Assembly: GCA_902776665.1 (NCBI GenBank)
Contig: CACYQZ010000024.1
Coordinates: 1-37,041, forward strand
Reading direction: 5' to 3'
Source: an uncultured Prevotellaceae bacterium
GTDB taxonomy: Bacteria > Bacteroidota > Bacteroidia > Bacteroidales > Bacteroidaceae
Length of the DNA: 37,041 nucleotides
Shown: positions 1-8,295 of the stretch, in pieces
How positions within the stretch are numbered: position 1 is the first letter of the stretch
Layout of the letters: each line of letters begins with the position of its first letter
Made by a program: the position numbers and the translations under genes
The notes under the pieces: model-generated
Seen by the model: the letters and a program-made list of their open reading frames with translations, nothing else
Told to the model about the DNA's origin: nothing
Databases searched by the model: none

Positions 1-148
1 CGTGCATCGAGAGCAGTTGGGGTTCCATTTCGATGCCTTCGAGGTCGGATTCCTTGTCGTAGCGAATATGTTTGTCGCTTTGTGCCATCATCGCTGCGCC
101 CACCGAAAGGCAAATGAGCAGTGTGGCAAGTCGTTTCGTTGTTTTCAT
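1..148 (-). CDS. Secreted protein, N-terminus only (runs off left edge)
   Basis: An open frame starts at an ATG on the minus strand at 148 and is still open at the window edge, giving 49 codons. Residues 1-22 form a classic signal peptide: basic MKTTKR start, a hydrophobic LATLLICLSVG core, and a likely cleavage after Ala-Met-Met-Ala before QSDK. The acidic start of the mature part gives no family. It lies 19 nt downstream of the secreted protein at 168-1106 on the same strand, so it is probably the last visible gene of the first sigma/anti-sigma operon. Function unknown; it is presumably exported to the periplasm or cell surface. Confidence 0.7.
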   Translation of the reverse strand, partial: MKTTKRLATLLICLSVGAAMMAQSDKHIRYDKESDLEGIEMEPQLLSMH

Positions 149-167
149 ATGATTTTCAACTTATGGG

Positions 168-1106
168 TTATTTTTTCTTGTTTTTGATGGCTTCACCAAA
201 CAAATCGCGAAGAGTTTTTAGGTCATCGATGTCCACTACCATAAAATTCCTAATCTCTTCTTCAGATAAATGAGGCTTGGTCGTCATCAAAGCTGTGTTT
301 TTGATAAGCCTTTTAAATTCACCCTTATCCATCAAGCCGCTCTCTAACTGAGTTCTACTCTCTATCACCTCACTAAAAAAATCAAAAAAGGGTTTTATTT
401 CAGCGATGTCCATTTCCTTTAAATCATTTTTAATAGAAATGATGTCTTTTTCCGTTAATTCGGGTGGTGTTGATGCCAAATCTTCGTCTTCGATAGAATC
501 GATATATTTTATTTCATTATTTTTCGCTTGAGGCTTAGCTTGTGGCATTGTGGCGTAGGTAATCACGACTTTTCCCTTGTAGGTTTTTTCCGTGATGGGC
601 GTTTTGACCAATTTTCCGTTCTGCTCTTTCAGTTTGAAGGGGACGTTTTGTTCAATCCACTCCAAAGCATAGGCGAAACGGTGGGTTTTGGTGGTTTCGA
701 GCGTGTCGAGGAAATTCACGAGGGTGTAGTTGCTGCGTTCGCTTCGCCCCAGTTCGACCAGTCGGGTCGGGTCGTCGCCGACAAGGATGTCGTGCCAGTC
801 CATACGGCCTGCCGTGTGGGTTTTCACGTAATAGCACTGTTCCGACGACGAATTTGCCGTCATCGTTCGCGACAATTGCTCGATGTGGCTCAGCAAACTG
901 GCGTCGCAAGTGAAATCCCAGATTTCGCACGTCGATTTCATCGGGTTGCCGGGCTTGCTCAAGTCGCGTTCGCGGATGACGCTTTCAGAGGTGGCAATGC
1001 CGGGCGTGGCAAGAAACTGCCTGAAGGCTTCTTCAACCGCTCTGTTTTGTGCTGCTGCTGCAAGGCTCACGGCCCAGAAGAGCAGGGTTAGTCTGATTGT
1101 TTTCAT
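168..1106 (-). CDS. Hypothetical exported protein of sigma module A
   Basis: 312 residues with a signal peptide (about residues 1-19, ending AAAAQ). The mature N-terminal half (about 20-185) is a mixed helix/strand region with a short Cys pair in CEIWDFTC. The C-terminal third is Lys/Glu/Ile-rich and looks all-helical. I do not recognise the family. It follows the anti-sigma gene by 22 nt in the same operon, the position where Bacteroidetes ECF modules often carry an envelope protein that may be the target or sensor of the system. The DNA encoding the C-terminal part (about 168-540) is much more AT-rich than the first half, which hints at a chimeric gene. It may be a distant paralogue of the exported protein at 2506-3627; this rests only on similar position and a similar mature N-terminal helix. 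Confidence 0.75.
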   Translation of the reverse strand: MKTIRLTLLFWAVSLAAAAQNRAVEEAFRQFLATPGIATSESVIRERDLSKPGNPMKSTCEIWDFTCDASLLSHIEQLSRTMTANSSSEQCYYVKTHTAGRMDWHDILVGDDPTRLVELGRSERSNYTLVNFLDTLETTKTHRFAYALEWIEQNVPFKLKEQNGKLVKTPITEKTYKGKVVITYATMPQAKPQAKNNEIKYIDSIEDEDLASTPPELTEKDIISIKNDLKEMDIAEIKPFFDFFSEVIESRTQLESGLMDKGEFKRLIKNTALMTTKPHLSEEEIRNFMVVDIDDLKTLRDLFGEAIKNKKK

Positions 1107-1128
1107 AAGATTTAATTTTTTATGGGTT

Positions 1129-1857
1129 TTAACTTTGTTGCGTTCTCACTTTTCCGGCTGTTGCCTCTTTTTCTTCCTCTTGCGGTGTCAAGATGGTCAA
1201 AACCAGTTGCAAACAGCGTTGTTTCATTTCCTCCTTGTATGCCGCCTGCCGTCTGTGGGTGGCCTTTTCCATCTCCAATTCGGCATAGTGAAGTTGCTTT
1301 TTCAAGTCAATCTCGGCCTTTTTCACTTTTTCATCGGTCTTTTTCTTCTCGGCGATGGGTTGAGGCTGGATTTGCGGTTGCACTTGCGGCTGTTGGGGCT
1401 GTGTGGCTTGTGCCAGCATCGACTTTTCTTGCTTGACCGTCGTTTTTTCTTGCGTCACCATCGTTTTTGCCTGCTTGACCATCGTTTTTTCTTTTGCGAC
1501 CGTAGGTTTTGCTTCCGCCACCATTGTTTTTTCTTCTTTCGTCACCGTTGTCGTTGGCGTTTCTTCGGTTTCCTTCGTCGTGGTTGGCTGTTCCGTTTGC
1601 TGTGCCACGATGTTTTCTTGTTTCGGCTCTACCTTATTATAATGTAGCGTCAGCAACAACAAGACGCTGGCGGCTGCGGCGGCAATGCCCGAATAGAGCC
1701 AGACGCGACGACGCTTGGGCTTCGCCGTCTGCTCCTCGATTCGCTGCATCAGTCGGTCGGCGAAGTCGGCGGAAGGCTTCATTTTTTCGGCGGCCTCGTT
1801 TCTGTGCTGAAGGGCGAGGCGCAGGCCTTGGTCGTTGTATGGTTTAGTTTTCTTCAT
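1129..1857 (-). CDS. Membrane anti-sigma-like protein, module A
   Basis: 242 residues from the ATG at 1857; a longer reading would need a TTG at 1866. Residues 1-50 are cytosolic and helical, with the segment SADFADRLMQRIEEQ that probably contacts the sigma factor. A single membrane helix spans about 52-72 after an RRR stop-transfer cluster. The periplasmic part is low complexity: Thr/Lys/Glu with repeated KTMV-like motifs (about 95-140), then Pro/Gln-rich, then a charged helix with 'KKAEIDLKKQ'. No zinc anti-sigma HxxxCxxC motif is present. The start overlaps the sigma stop by 14 nt, indicating translational coupling. The role as anti-sigma factor is inferred from topology and position. The block 1641-1773 is 92% identical in DNA to the paralogue at 4120-4252. 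Confidence 0.8.
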   Translation of the reverse strand: MKKTKPYNDQGLRLALQHRNEAAEKMKPSADFADRLMQRIEEQTAKPKRRRVWLYSGIAAAAASVLLLLTLHYNKVEPKQENIVAQQTEQPTTTKETEETPTTTVTKEEKTMVAEAKPTVAKEKTMVKQAKTMVTQEKTTVKQEKSMLAQATQPQQPQVQPQIQPQPIAEKKKTDEKVKKAEIDLKKQLHYAELEMEKATHRRQAAYKEEMKQRCLQLVLTILTPQEEEKEATAGKVRTQQS

Positions 1858-2437
1858 TGTTTTCAATATTTTTGATGGTGATGGTCAATTTTTTCCGAAT
1901 CCATTGCAACCGCGAGTGAAGATAGCCTTCGCTACGCTCGGTGATGCAGGCGATTTCCCGTATCGGACGGTTGTCGAAGTAGTAGAGGTTGAGCAGCATT
2001 TGGTCGTCGGGTTTCAGCGTGTCGATGGCCTTTTCCATCAGTGCCACGCGGTTGGTGTCGTCGAGCAGGGCATCGGCTTCTTCGTCGGCGACGGTTTCGA
2101 GCCAGTTCGGTTCCATTTCCACGATGGCCACCGCCTTGTGATGCTGTCGGTAGTGCTTCAGTGCCGTGTGGTAGGCTATGCGCATCAGCCACGTGGGGAA
2201 ACTGGCTTTTCGCGCATCGAATCGGGCGAGGCTTTGGAAGGCTTCCAACAACGTGTCTTGTGTCACTTCCTCGGCTTCTTCGGGCGAAGGAATCAGGCGG
2301 CCCACCATTCGCATCACCTGCGTGGCATATCGCTCTGCAAGTTGGCGGAACAGCCCTGTCTGTCCGTCAAGTATGCGGCGTATGAGCAGTGTTTCGTCGA
2401 GCGTGGTTGGGGGTGTCTTGCCTGTTGCTGTTTCCAT
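1844..2437 (-). CDS. ECF-type RNA polymerase sigma factor, module A
   Basis: 197 residues, the normal size of an ECF sigma factor. Region 2 covers about residues 25-105 (AEEVTQDTLLEAFQSLARFD, then PTWLMRIAYHTALKHYR). Region 4 covers about 130-190 (LKPDDQMLLNLYYFDNRPIREIA, then an HTH and RRKL-like basic end, here WIRKKLT). The family recruits core RNA polymerase to a small regulon and is normally held by a membrane anti-sigma factor, here the overlapping downstream gene. ATG start at 2437. It is the second sigma gene within 2.5 kb; the protein is clearly homologous to, but well diverged from, that at 4308-4865. A perfect 12-bp palindrome lies 32 nt upstream of its start. Confidence 0.93.
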   Translation of the reverse strand: METATGKTPPTTLDETLLIRRILDGQTGLFRQLAERYATQVMRMVGRLIPSPEEAEEVTQDTLLEAFQSLARFDARKASFPTWLMRIAYHTALKHYRQHHKAVAIVEMEPNWLETVADEEADALLDDTNRVALMEKAIDTLKPDDQMLLNLYYFDNRPIREIACITERSEGYLHSRLQWIRKKLTITIKNIENNEEN

Positions 2438-2469
2438 TCGCTTTGTGTCCTCTACTTATATATTACCAC

Positions 2470-2481
2470 TTTTCGCGAAAA
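2470..2481. promoter_or_regulatory. 12-bp palindrome upstream of sigma A
   Basis: TTTTCGCGAAAA is a perfect palindrome in the 68-nt AT-rich gap between the exported-protein gene of module B and the sigma gene of module A. It could be an operator, or chance in AT-rich DNA. No matching copy is seen upstream of the other sigma gene. Confidence 0.25.
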
Positions 2482-2505
2482 TCTATAATCGAGTTGCTAT
2501 TTTTT

Positions 2506-3627
2506 TTACTCGAAATCTTTTTCTGGTAAAATAATTTTTGGGGACTCCTGTATCTCCATTCCCTTGAAATAAGTGATTTTTCCATTATCAAAAGATTTGA
2601 TATTTGGCCAGTTCGAGGGAATCCATTCCACGCCATCAGTCTGTGTAATGGCAAAATGGAAGCCGAATCGGTCGTTGCGAACGCTAATGCTATAGTATTC
2701 GGCTTCAGAAAGAGGGAAACAACTCAGAATGGGTTCCCATAAAAGTGGCAACCAATAAGGATCTTTAAAATTGATGTTATATTTGTATCTGTACAAATAA
2801 TCGTGATTTCCATCGGTGAATTTTAGTGCAATACTGTCGATTTGATGGAGAATTTGCCAAGCCTTCTGTTCCTGTTCTATCGGTACGGTGAATATTGTGG
2901 CATTTGTGATGCCCTCAAGACTATGATCGCTAAGTTTATATCGGAATTCAAATCCTAACCCATTGTTTTTCCAGATGGAGTCGGAATATTCATTGTCGTG
3001 TCTCCAAATGGCTTTGCGAGGTTTGATTTTGTTCTGCTTGAAAAGGCGGATAACATCGGAAGTCAGTGTTTCCAAACTCTTTTTTTCTGCTTCCTCACTC
3101 GGTTCGGGCAGGCCTACAACATAGGAGAGGTAGCCAAAATATGAACTACCATCCTGATTAGGACGATATGTAAAGTACAGAAACTCGTCAGAATCAAAAA
3201 ACGGATGGTTTTCGCTTTGATGCTTTCTTGCTTGACGAGTTGTGTCACGACAAAGGTTCATAGAATATACAATGGTGTCGAGACCGCCTTTATGGTATTC
3301 GTAATGGTAACTCTCAGCGGCTTCCTCTTGTAGGTCGTCGAGGGTATGACGGACGATGGACAACTGCTGTTGCAACTTGTTCCATTTTTCACGGAGCACA
3401 CTGTCTTTGGAGTGGGTTGGGGGACCATAATACATATTTTTGCTGTAGTACCAATCTACAGAACATTGCAAACGCGTGGGCTGATGTTTGCCACCCGACT
3501 TGATGATATTTGTTCGCTCGCCCAATTCCGTAAGTTTATCGAAAAGTTGCTGAATCTTCGGATTCACTTGTGCTTGCGATGCCGCGCATAGGGGCGTGAG
3601 CATCAGTAAGAGAATAATTCGTTTCAT
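2506..3627 (-). CDS. Hypothetical exported protein of sigma module B
   Basis: 373 residues with a signal peptide (about 1-19, MKRIILLLMLTP core, cleavage near SQAQ). The mature protein begins with an amphipathic helix (KIQQLFDKLTELGE) and then becomes aromatic- and charge-rich with Tyr/His patches. It has no lipobox and no recognised domain. It follows the module B anti-sigma gene by 19 nt and precedes sigma A by 68 nt on the same strand, so the two modules may be one long operon. Base composition is lower in GC than the sigma genes around it, which could reflect transfer or relaxed selection. Role unknown; an envelope target or sensor of the sigma module is an inference from position only. 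Confidence 0.75.
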   Translation of the reverse strand: MKRIILLLMLTPLCAASQAQVNPKIQQLFDKLTELGERTNIIKSGGKHQPTRLQCSVDWYYSKNMYYGPPTHSKDSVLREKWNKLQQQLSIVRHTLDDLQEEAAESYHYEYHKGGLDTIVYSMNLCRDTTRQARKHQSENHPFFDSDEFLYFTYRPNQDGSSYFGYLSYVVGLPEPSEEAEKKSLETLTSDVIRLFKQNKIKPRKAIWRHDNEYSDSIWKNNGLGFEFRYKLSDHSLEGITNATIFTVPIEQEQKAWQILHQIDSIALKFTDGNHDYLYRYKYNINFKDPYWLPLLWEPILSCFPLSEAEYYSISVRNDRFGFHFAITQTDGVEWIPSNWPNIKSFDNGKITYFKGMEIQESPKIILPEKDFE

Positions 3628-3646
3628 TGTTATGTGGGGTTTAGAA

Positions 3647-4321
3647 TTACATCGGATTTTGTAAATGTTGCTGTACTTCTGCTGTCAGTCGTTGTCCGCG
3701 CATACGTAGTTCGTTCACGGAGAGCATTTCCATTGCAGGCATTTGATTCGAAGCATCAACGATATATATCACTTGTTCTGGGGAAAGATGAATCGTTCTC
3801 GTTATTGTCACTTGAGGACTTGCTTCTGCCGTTAAGTGCAATTCGTCATTTTCTAAATGTGTAACGAGTTCTTCAGTCGTGTCTGTTGGCTTCGGTTGTG
3901 TGGCCTTTGCCTTTCTCACGCGATCCTTTTGGGGCGATTTGGACGGTGTTTTTTGTATCGTCATTGTCGTCTTAGGTTTTTCTGCCTTTGCCACTAAAGG
4001 AACTTCAACCACTTTCGTGGGCATCGGCTCATTTTTTATATTGGAAGAACTATCTGCTGCAACTGTCTTCGTTTCTGCCAATGGCATTTCATTCAACTCA
4101 CCACCACGATTATTATAATAATGTAGCGTCAGCAACAACAGGACGCTGGCGGCTGCGGCGGCAATGCCCGAATAGAGCCACACGCGGCGGTGCTTGGGCT
4201 TCGCCGTCTGCTCCTCGATTCGTTGGCGAAGTCGGTCGGCGAAGTCGGCGGACAACTGCGGCGTGTCAGAATATCGGCGGCGCAGGGCTTCTCGAAGGTC
4301 GGTATCTTTATAGTTTGTCAT
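3647..4321 (-). CDS. Membrane anti-sigma-like protein, module B
   Basis: 224 residues from the ATG at 4321. An in-frame upstream start at 4408 lies deep inside the sigma gene and is rejected. Same plan as the protein at 1129-1857: a cytosolic helical N-terminus containing SADFADRLRQRIEEQ, a basic stop-transfer patch (KPKHRR), and one membrane helix at about 46-69. The periplasmic tail is Thr/Lys/Pro-rich and ends in a folded-looking segment (about 165-224) with ITRTIHLSPEQVIYIVDASN. The start overlaps the sigma stop by 14 nt, exactly as in module A. Membrane-proximal residues are almost identical between the two proteins while both ends are unrelated in detail. Anti-sigma function is inferred. 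Confidence 0.8.
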   Translation of the reverse strand: MTNYKDTDLREALRRRYSDTPQLSADFADRLRQRIEEQTAKPKHRRVWLYSGIAAAAASVLLLLTLHYYNNRGGELNEMPLAETKTVAADSSSNIKNEPMPTKVVEVPLVAKAEKPKTTMTIQKTPSKSPQKDRVRKAKATQPKPTDTTEELVTHLENDELHLTAEASPQVTITRTIHLSPEQVIYIVDASNQMPAMEMLSVNELRMRGQRLTAEVQQHLQNPM

Positions 4322-4865
4322 ATTTCTGAAGTTGTTTGAATAGTTTTCTGCGGATTCGATAGAGGCGGTTTGCCAAGGCGTGGGCCGTCGCGTCGATGAT
4401 GAACGCACATTCGTCGAGCGGACGGTTCTCGAAGTAGTAGAGCGTGAGCAGCAGGCGGTCGTCGGGCGGTAGGTCGTCCATCAGCAGTTCCAGTCGGCGT
4501 ATGCGTTCCTCGTTGCCGGTGGACAGTTCGGCGGCCAGTTGCTCCTCGCCGATGTCTGTCTGCCAAACCTCCGTGTCTTCTATCGAGACAATTTGCGGAC
4601 GGCGGCGTTTCAGGAAGTCGAGCGTCAGGCGGTAGGCGATTCGGCATAGCCACGTGCCGAGCGATGCCCGATTGGGGTCGTAGCTCCCAATGTGGCTGAA
4701 GGCGCGTAGGAAGGTGTCTTGCGTCAGTTCCTCGGCATCCATCGCGTCGCCCACTTGGCGGACAACCATCGCGAACACCTGCTGCCCGTAGCGACTGACC
4801 ATCAGGCTCTGTCCTTTGCTGCCACCGCCTTTGATGGCTTCTATGATTTCTTGGTCCGTTTTCAC
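4308..4865 (-). CDS. ECF-type RNA polymerase sigma factor, module B
   Basis: 185 residues beginning with a GTG at 4865 (MKTDQEIIEAIK); no ATG upstream gives a better start. Region 2: about residues 25-100 (AEELTQDTFLRAFSHIGSYD, GTWLCRIAYRLTLDFLKRRR). Region 4: about 125-180 (LPPDDRLLLTLYYFENRPLDE and an HTH ending RIRRKLFKQLQ). It is a standard ECF sigma factor, coupled to the overlapping anti-sigma gene. A Bacteroidetes-type promoter candidate lies upstream (4948-4979), making this the likely first gene of the operon running down to position 1. Confidence 0.93.
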   Translation of the reverse strand: MKTDQEIIEAIKGGGSKGQSLMVSRYGQQVFAMVVRQVGDAMDAEELTQDTFLRAFSHIGSYDPNRASLGTWLCRIAYRLTLDFLKRRRPQIVSIEDTEVWQTDIGEEQLAAELSTGNEERIRRLELLMDDLPPDDRLLLTLYYFENRPLDECAFIIDATAHALANRLYRIRRKLFKQLQKYDKL

Positions 4866-4947
4866 ACTTGTTTTTGTAACCTGTCTCTATTTGTTATACG
4901 ACTGTTTTCAGGAAATATCCTGCCGATTGGAAAACTTTTTTTTGTTG

Positions 4948-4979
4948 TAAAGATACAAACAATTTTTCGTATTCACAAA
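4948..4979 (-). promoter_or_regulatory. Candidate Bacteroidetes promoter of sigma module B
   Basis: On the minus strand TTTG (4979-4976), a 20-nt spacer, then TATCTTTA (4955-4948), one mismatch from the -7 consensus TAnnTTTG. It sits 83 nt upstream of the GTG start. Confidence 0.4.
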
Positions 4980-5018
4980 TTTGAGAACACTTTTTCTGCC
5001 TTTTTCCTGTGAAAACGG

Positions 5019-5039
5019 TCAACTATCAACTCTCAACTA
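5019..5039. repeat. Heptamer array R1 (TCAACTM x3)
   Basis: Three in-phase heptamers of the AGTTGA word (on the minus strand), the last codons and the TGA stop of the TPR gene falling inside them. Confidence 0.75.
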
Positions 5040-6447
5040 AATATCGATAGTAGTCTTTCGGCTCGACCTCCTCGGGAAACAGGTCGCAGAGCACGATGGC
5101 GGCTTCGCGTGGGTTGCGCTCGCAGGCTTTGCGGACGGCCTCGCGAAACTCCTCTTTCTTCCCCAGCGAATAGCAGCACAGGGCCTCGTAGGCAAAGCCT
5201 TCGGTGCGGTTTTCGTTGTCCTCGAAATTGTCGAGCATCCGAAACAGACGATAGGCGTGGTCGTAGTAGCCGAGGTCGTAGATGGAAATGGCGACGCGTA
5301 GGAAGATGTGCGCCGAACCACCGCTCTCGATGATGGCTTGCGAATAGCACGCCTGCGCCTCGACCCATTGCTTGGCTTCCATCAGCAGGTGAGCCTTCAT
5401 CACAAGGGCTTCGTCGTGGGGCGCGTTGGGCAGGTTCAGCATTTTTTCGGTGTATTCGAGGGCTTCGTCGATTTTTCCGATGCGCGAGAGCGAAAATGCC
5501 AGTTCCTGATAAATCTCAAAAAGGTTTTCAGAGTCTTCGGGGGCGATTTCCTCGGCTTTTTTCAGGTGCTTGATGCCTTTTTCGGGCTCTTCCATATTGA
5601 GGTAGCAGATGCCTTGGAACATCTCGCCCGACTCTTCCTGCGGACAGAGTTCACAGAAGCGTTTGTAGAACTTCCTTGCTTCCTTGAAATTGCCGAGGCT
5701 GAAGAGTCCGTTGGCTTTGTTGAGGATGGCGTCGGCGTTGTTGGGATTGATGGCAATCGAAAATTCGCTGCTCTGGATGGAATCGCGGATATTGTTGTGC
5801 ATAAACTGCGCCGAGGCCAAGTGGTTCCAATAGGGCGTAGAGTAGGGGTCGCTGTCGATGAGTTCGTTGAAAATGCGCTCGCTCTCCTCGTAGTTGCCGC
5901 GGTGCATCGCAATTCTTCCGCGCAGTTCCTTGTAGTCGGGGTCATCGGTGTCGGTGTATTGGTGCAGCCATTTCGCGGCCTTTTCGTAGAGTTCGTAGTC
6001 GGCGTAGAGCATTGCCACATCGATGATGAAATCCTCGCGTTCTTCCTCGTCGTCGATGGCTTCGAACTGCTCTTCGAGAAAGGCTTCGGCTTGGTCGTAT
6101 TGCTTGCTGAAAATCATCAGTTCGGCCACGACATAATGGTATTCGGGATGGGTTTCGTCGTCGATTTGGTCGATGAGTTTTTTCGCCAGTCGCGTGTCGT
6201 TGTCGGCGTGCAGGGCCATTCGCGCCCGAAAAGCCAGTGGTTCGGCGGCTCCGGGGAACATTCTGACGGCTTGGTCGGCGGCTTCGATGGCAGAGGGCAT
6301 ATTGCCGAGCATATAGTAATACTCGGCAATATCGGTCAGGTCCTCGGGATCGAAATACGGCGTTTCACCTGCTTGGCGGGCCGTTTCATATCGACTGATA
6401 ATCTCCTTGAACTCGTCGCTCTCAAAATATTTGTCGTTGTCAGACAT
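5026..6447 (-). CDS. Tetratricopeptide-repeat protein
   Basis: 473 residues, no signal peptide, very acidic. It is built from about ten to eleven consecutive TPR-like helix pairs across the whole length, for example 'AIEAADQAVRMFPGAAEPL' and 'ARKFYKRFCELCPQEESGE'. It is predicted to be a cytosolic scaffold that binds other proteins. The ATG at 6447 is only 3 nt after the glnS stop, so it is cotranscribed with glnS. The C-terminus (LVES) and stop lie inside a heptamer repeat (5019-5039), so the end of the protein may have been changed by repeat insertion. Specific partners cannot be deduced. Confidence 0.9.
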   Translation of the reverse strand: MSDNDKYFESDEFKEIISRYETARQAGETPYFDPEDLTDIAEYYYMLGNMPSAIEAADQAVRMFPGAAEPLAFRARMALHADNDTRLAKKLIDQIDDETHPEYHYVVAELMIFSKQYDQAEAFLEEQFEAIDDEEEREDFIIDVAMLYADYELYEKAAKWLHQYTDTDDPDYKELRGRIAMHRGNYEESERIFNELIDSDPYSTPYWNHLASAQFMHNNIRDSIQSSEFSIAINPNNADAILNKANGLFSLGNFKEARKFYKRFCELCPQEESGEMFQGICYLNMEEPEKGIKHLKKAEEIAPEDSENLFEIYQELAFSLSRIGKIDEALEYTEKMLNLPNAPHDEALVMKAHLLMEAKQWVEAQACYSQAIIESGGSAHIFLRVAISIYDLGYYDHAYRLFRMLDNFEDNENRTEGFAYEALCCYSLGKKEEFREAVRKACERNPREAAIVLCDLFPEEVEPKDYYRYLVES

Positions 6448-6450
6448 TTT

Positions 6451-8181
6451 CTATTGTTTATTGACTTTCGCCCACGTGTCCTTCAGTCCGACGGTCTTGT
6501 TGAAGACGGGATTTTCGGGCGTGGAATCGGTGTCGGGCATAAAGTAGCCGATGCGCTGGAATTGCAGGTAGTCGCCAGCCTTCATCGTGGCGGCGTAGGG
6601 CTCGACATAGCAGTTCGTGAGCACGTTCAGCGAGTCGGTGTTGATGATTTGCTTCATCGCGGTGACGGCGTCGCACTGCTGCGCGTCGCGGATGGCGGCC
6701 ATTTCGTCGCGTGGGTTCTCGACCTTCCAAAGTCGGTCGTAGAGGCGGATTTCGGCCTTTTTCGCGTTGTGGCAACTCACCCAATGCAGTGTTTTTCCCT
6801 TGATTTTGCGGTCGGCACCGGGCATTCCACTGCGCGATTCGGGGTCGTAGGTGCAGTAAATCGTCGTGACGTTGCCGTTTTCGTCTTCGTCGCAGGGATG
6901 TTCCTCGTCGCATTTGATGATATAGGCATTTTTCAGGCGCACTTCCTTGCCGGGGGCGAGTCGCATAAATTTTTTCTCGGCCTCCTTCATAAAGTCGTCG
7001 CGCTCGATCCATATTTCGCGGCTAAATTCAATCTCGTGGGTGCCGTCGGCCTCGTTTTCGGGGTTGTTCACGGCGGTCAGCGACTCGATTTTGCCCTCGG
7101 GATAGTTCGTGATGACCACGCGCACAGGGTCGAGCACCGCCGAAACGCGGATGGCACGGCTGTTGAGGTCGTCGCGAACGGCACTTTCGAGCAATGCCAT
7201 TTCGTTGAGCGCGTCGTAGGTCGTGTAGCCGATTTTATCGATGAATTTTACGATGCTCTCGGGCGAATAGCCACGACGGCGGAATCCGCAGATGGTCGGC
7301 ATTCGCGGGTCGTCCCAACCGTTCACCATCCCCTCGTTCACCAATGCCAACAGGTTTCGCTTCGACATCAGCGTGTAACTCAGGTTCAACTTGTTGAATT
7401 CCGTCTGGCGAGGGCCTTCGTAAGGCATTTCTCTCCACTCACGCATCCATTCTACAAACAGGTCGTACAATGGCCGATGCTCCACGAACTCCAGCGTACA
7501 CCACGAATGGGTGACACCCTCGAGATAGTCGCTCTGACCGTGCGTAAAATCGTACATCGGATAGGCGTTCCACTTCGAGCCTGTACGCAGATGCGGAATG
7601 TTCAGCACGCGGTAAATCAGCGGGTCGCGGAACAGCATATTCGGGTGTGCCATATCGATTTTCGCACGCAAAACCAGCGTTCCGGGCTCACACTCGCCAC
7701 TGTTCATATACTCAAACAACCGCAGGTTTTCCTCCACCGGACGGTCGCGATAGGGCGAATTCGTGCCCGGGCTCGTCGTTGTGCCCTTCTGCTGGGCAAT
7801 CACCTCGCTCGACTGCTCATCGACGTAGGCGCGACCCTGCTTGATGAGCCACACGGCGAAGTCCCAAAGGTCCTGAAAATAGTCCGAGGCGTAGAAAATA
7901 TTCGCCCATTTGAAGCCGAGCCACGCGATGTCGTGCTCGATGCTCTCGATATATTCCGTGTCCTCTTTCTGAGGGTTCGTGTCGTCGAATCGCAGGTTGC
8001 ACGTGCCGCCGTACTTCTTCGCCAGTCCGAAATCGAGCGCAATCGCCTTGGCGTGGCCGATGTGCAGATAGCCGTTCGGCTCCGGCGGGAAGCGTGTCTG
8101 CATCCGTCCGCCGTTCTTGCCCTCGGCCAAATCCTTTTCCACCTGCTGCTCAATGAAATTGAGGCTTTTCTTCTCTTCCAT
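6451..8181 (-). CDS. glnS: Glutamine--tRNA ligase
   Basis: 576 residues; charges tRNA(Gln) with glutamine using ATP. Class I signatures are clear: FPPEPNGYLHIGHAKAI (HIGH at 40-43), RFDDTNPQKEDTEYIESI, and LMSKRN as the KMSKS-type loop. The C-terminal anticodon-binding beta-barrels include the AVLDPVRVVITNYPEG and PGKEVRLKNAYIIKC stretches. The ATG at 8181 was chosen because GAAAAG lies just upstream and MEEKKSLNFIEQ fits the family's N-terminus; an in-frame ATG at 8205 adds eight residues. The frame stays open far upstream, but that part is antisense to the next gene and is not coding. First gene of an operon with the TPR gene. Confidence 0.97.
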   Translation of the reverse strand: MEEKKSLNFIEQQVEKDLAEGKNGGRMQTRFPPEPNGYLHIGHAKAIALDFGLAKKYGGTCNLRFDDTNPQKEDTEYIESIEHDIAWLGFKWANIFYASDYFQDLWDFAVWLIKQGRAYVDEQSSEVIAQQKGTTTSPGTNSPYRDRPVEENLRLFEYMNSGECEPGTLVLRAKIDMAHPNMLFRDPLIYRVLNIPHLRTGSKWNAYPMYDFTHGQSDYLEGVTHSWCTLEFVEHRPLYDLFVEWMREWREMPYEGPRQTEFNKLNLSYTLMSKRNLLALVNEGMVNGWDDPRMPTICGFRRRGYSPESIVKFIDKIGYTTYDALNEMALLESAVRDDLNSRAIRVSAVLDPVRVVITNYPEGKIESLTAVNNPENEADGTHEIEFSREIWIERDDFMKEAEKKFMRLAPGKEVRLKNAYIIKCDEEHPCDEDENGNVTTIYCTYDPESRSGMPGADRKIKGKTLHWVSCHNAKKAEIRLYDRLWKVENPRDEMAAIRDAQQCDAVTAMKQIINTDSLNVLTNCYVEPYAATMKAGDYLQFQRIGYFMPDTDSTPENPVFNKTVGLKDTWAKVNKQ

Positions 8182-8229
8182 CGTCTTTTCGTCTTTCTGA
8201 ATCATAATGTCAAAGTATAAATTACGATG

Positions 8230-8237
8230 CAAAGTTA
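8230..8237 (-). promoter_or_regulatory. -7 element of the glnS promoter
   Basis: TAACTTTG on the minus strand is a perfect TAnnTTTG match 25 nt upstream of the first in-frame ATG (8205). No good -33 element was found at the usual distance. Confidence 0.5.
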
Positions 8238-8295
8238 CGAATTTCCAATTAAAAACCGACGAGTTTTGAATATTTTTTGTAATTTCGCGGCTGAT

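Noticed and set aside
5308-8220. 970-codon open frame on the plus strand
   Set aside because: It runs antisense to the TPR gene and glnS; codon bias of those genes keeps the frame open, and its translation shows no domain.
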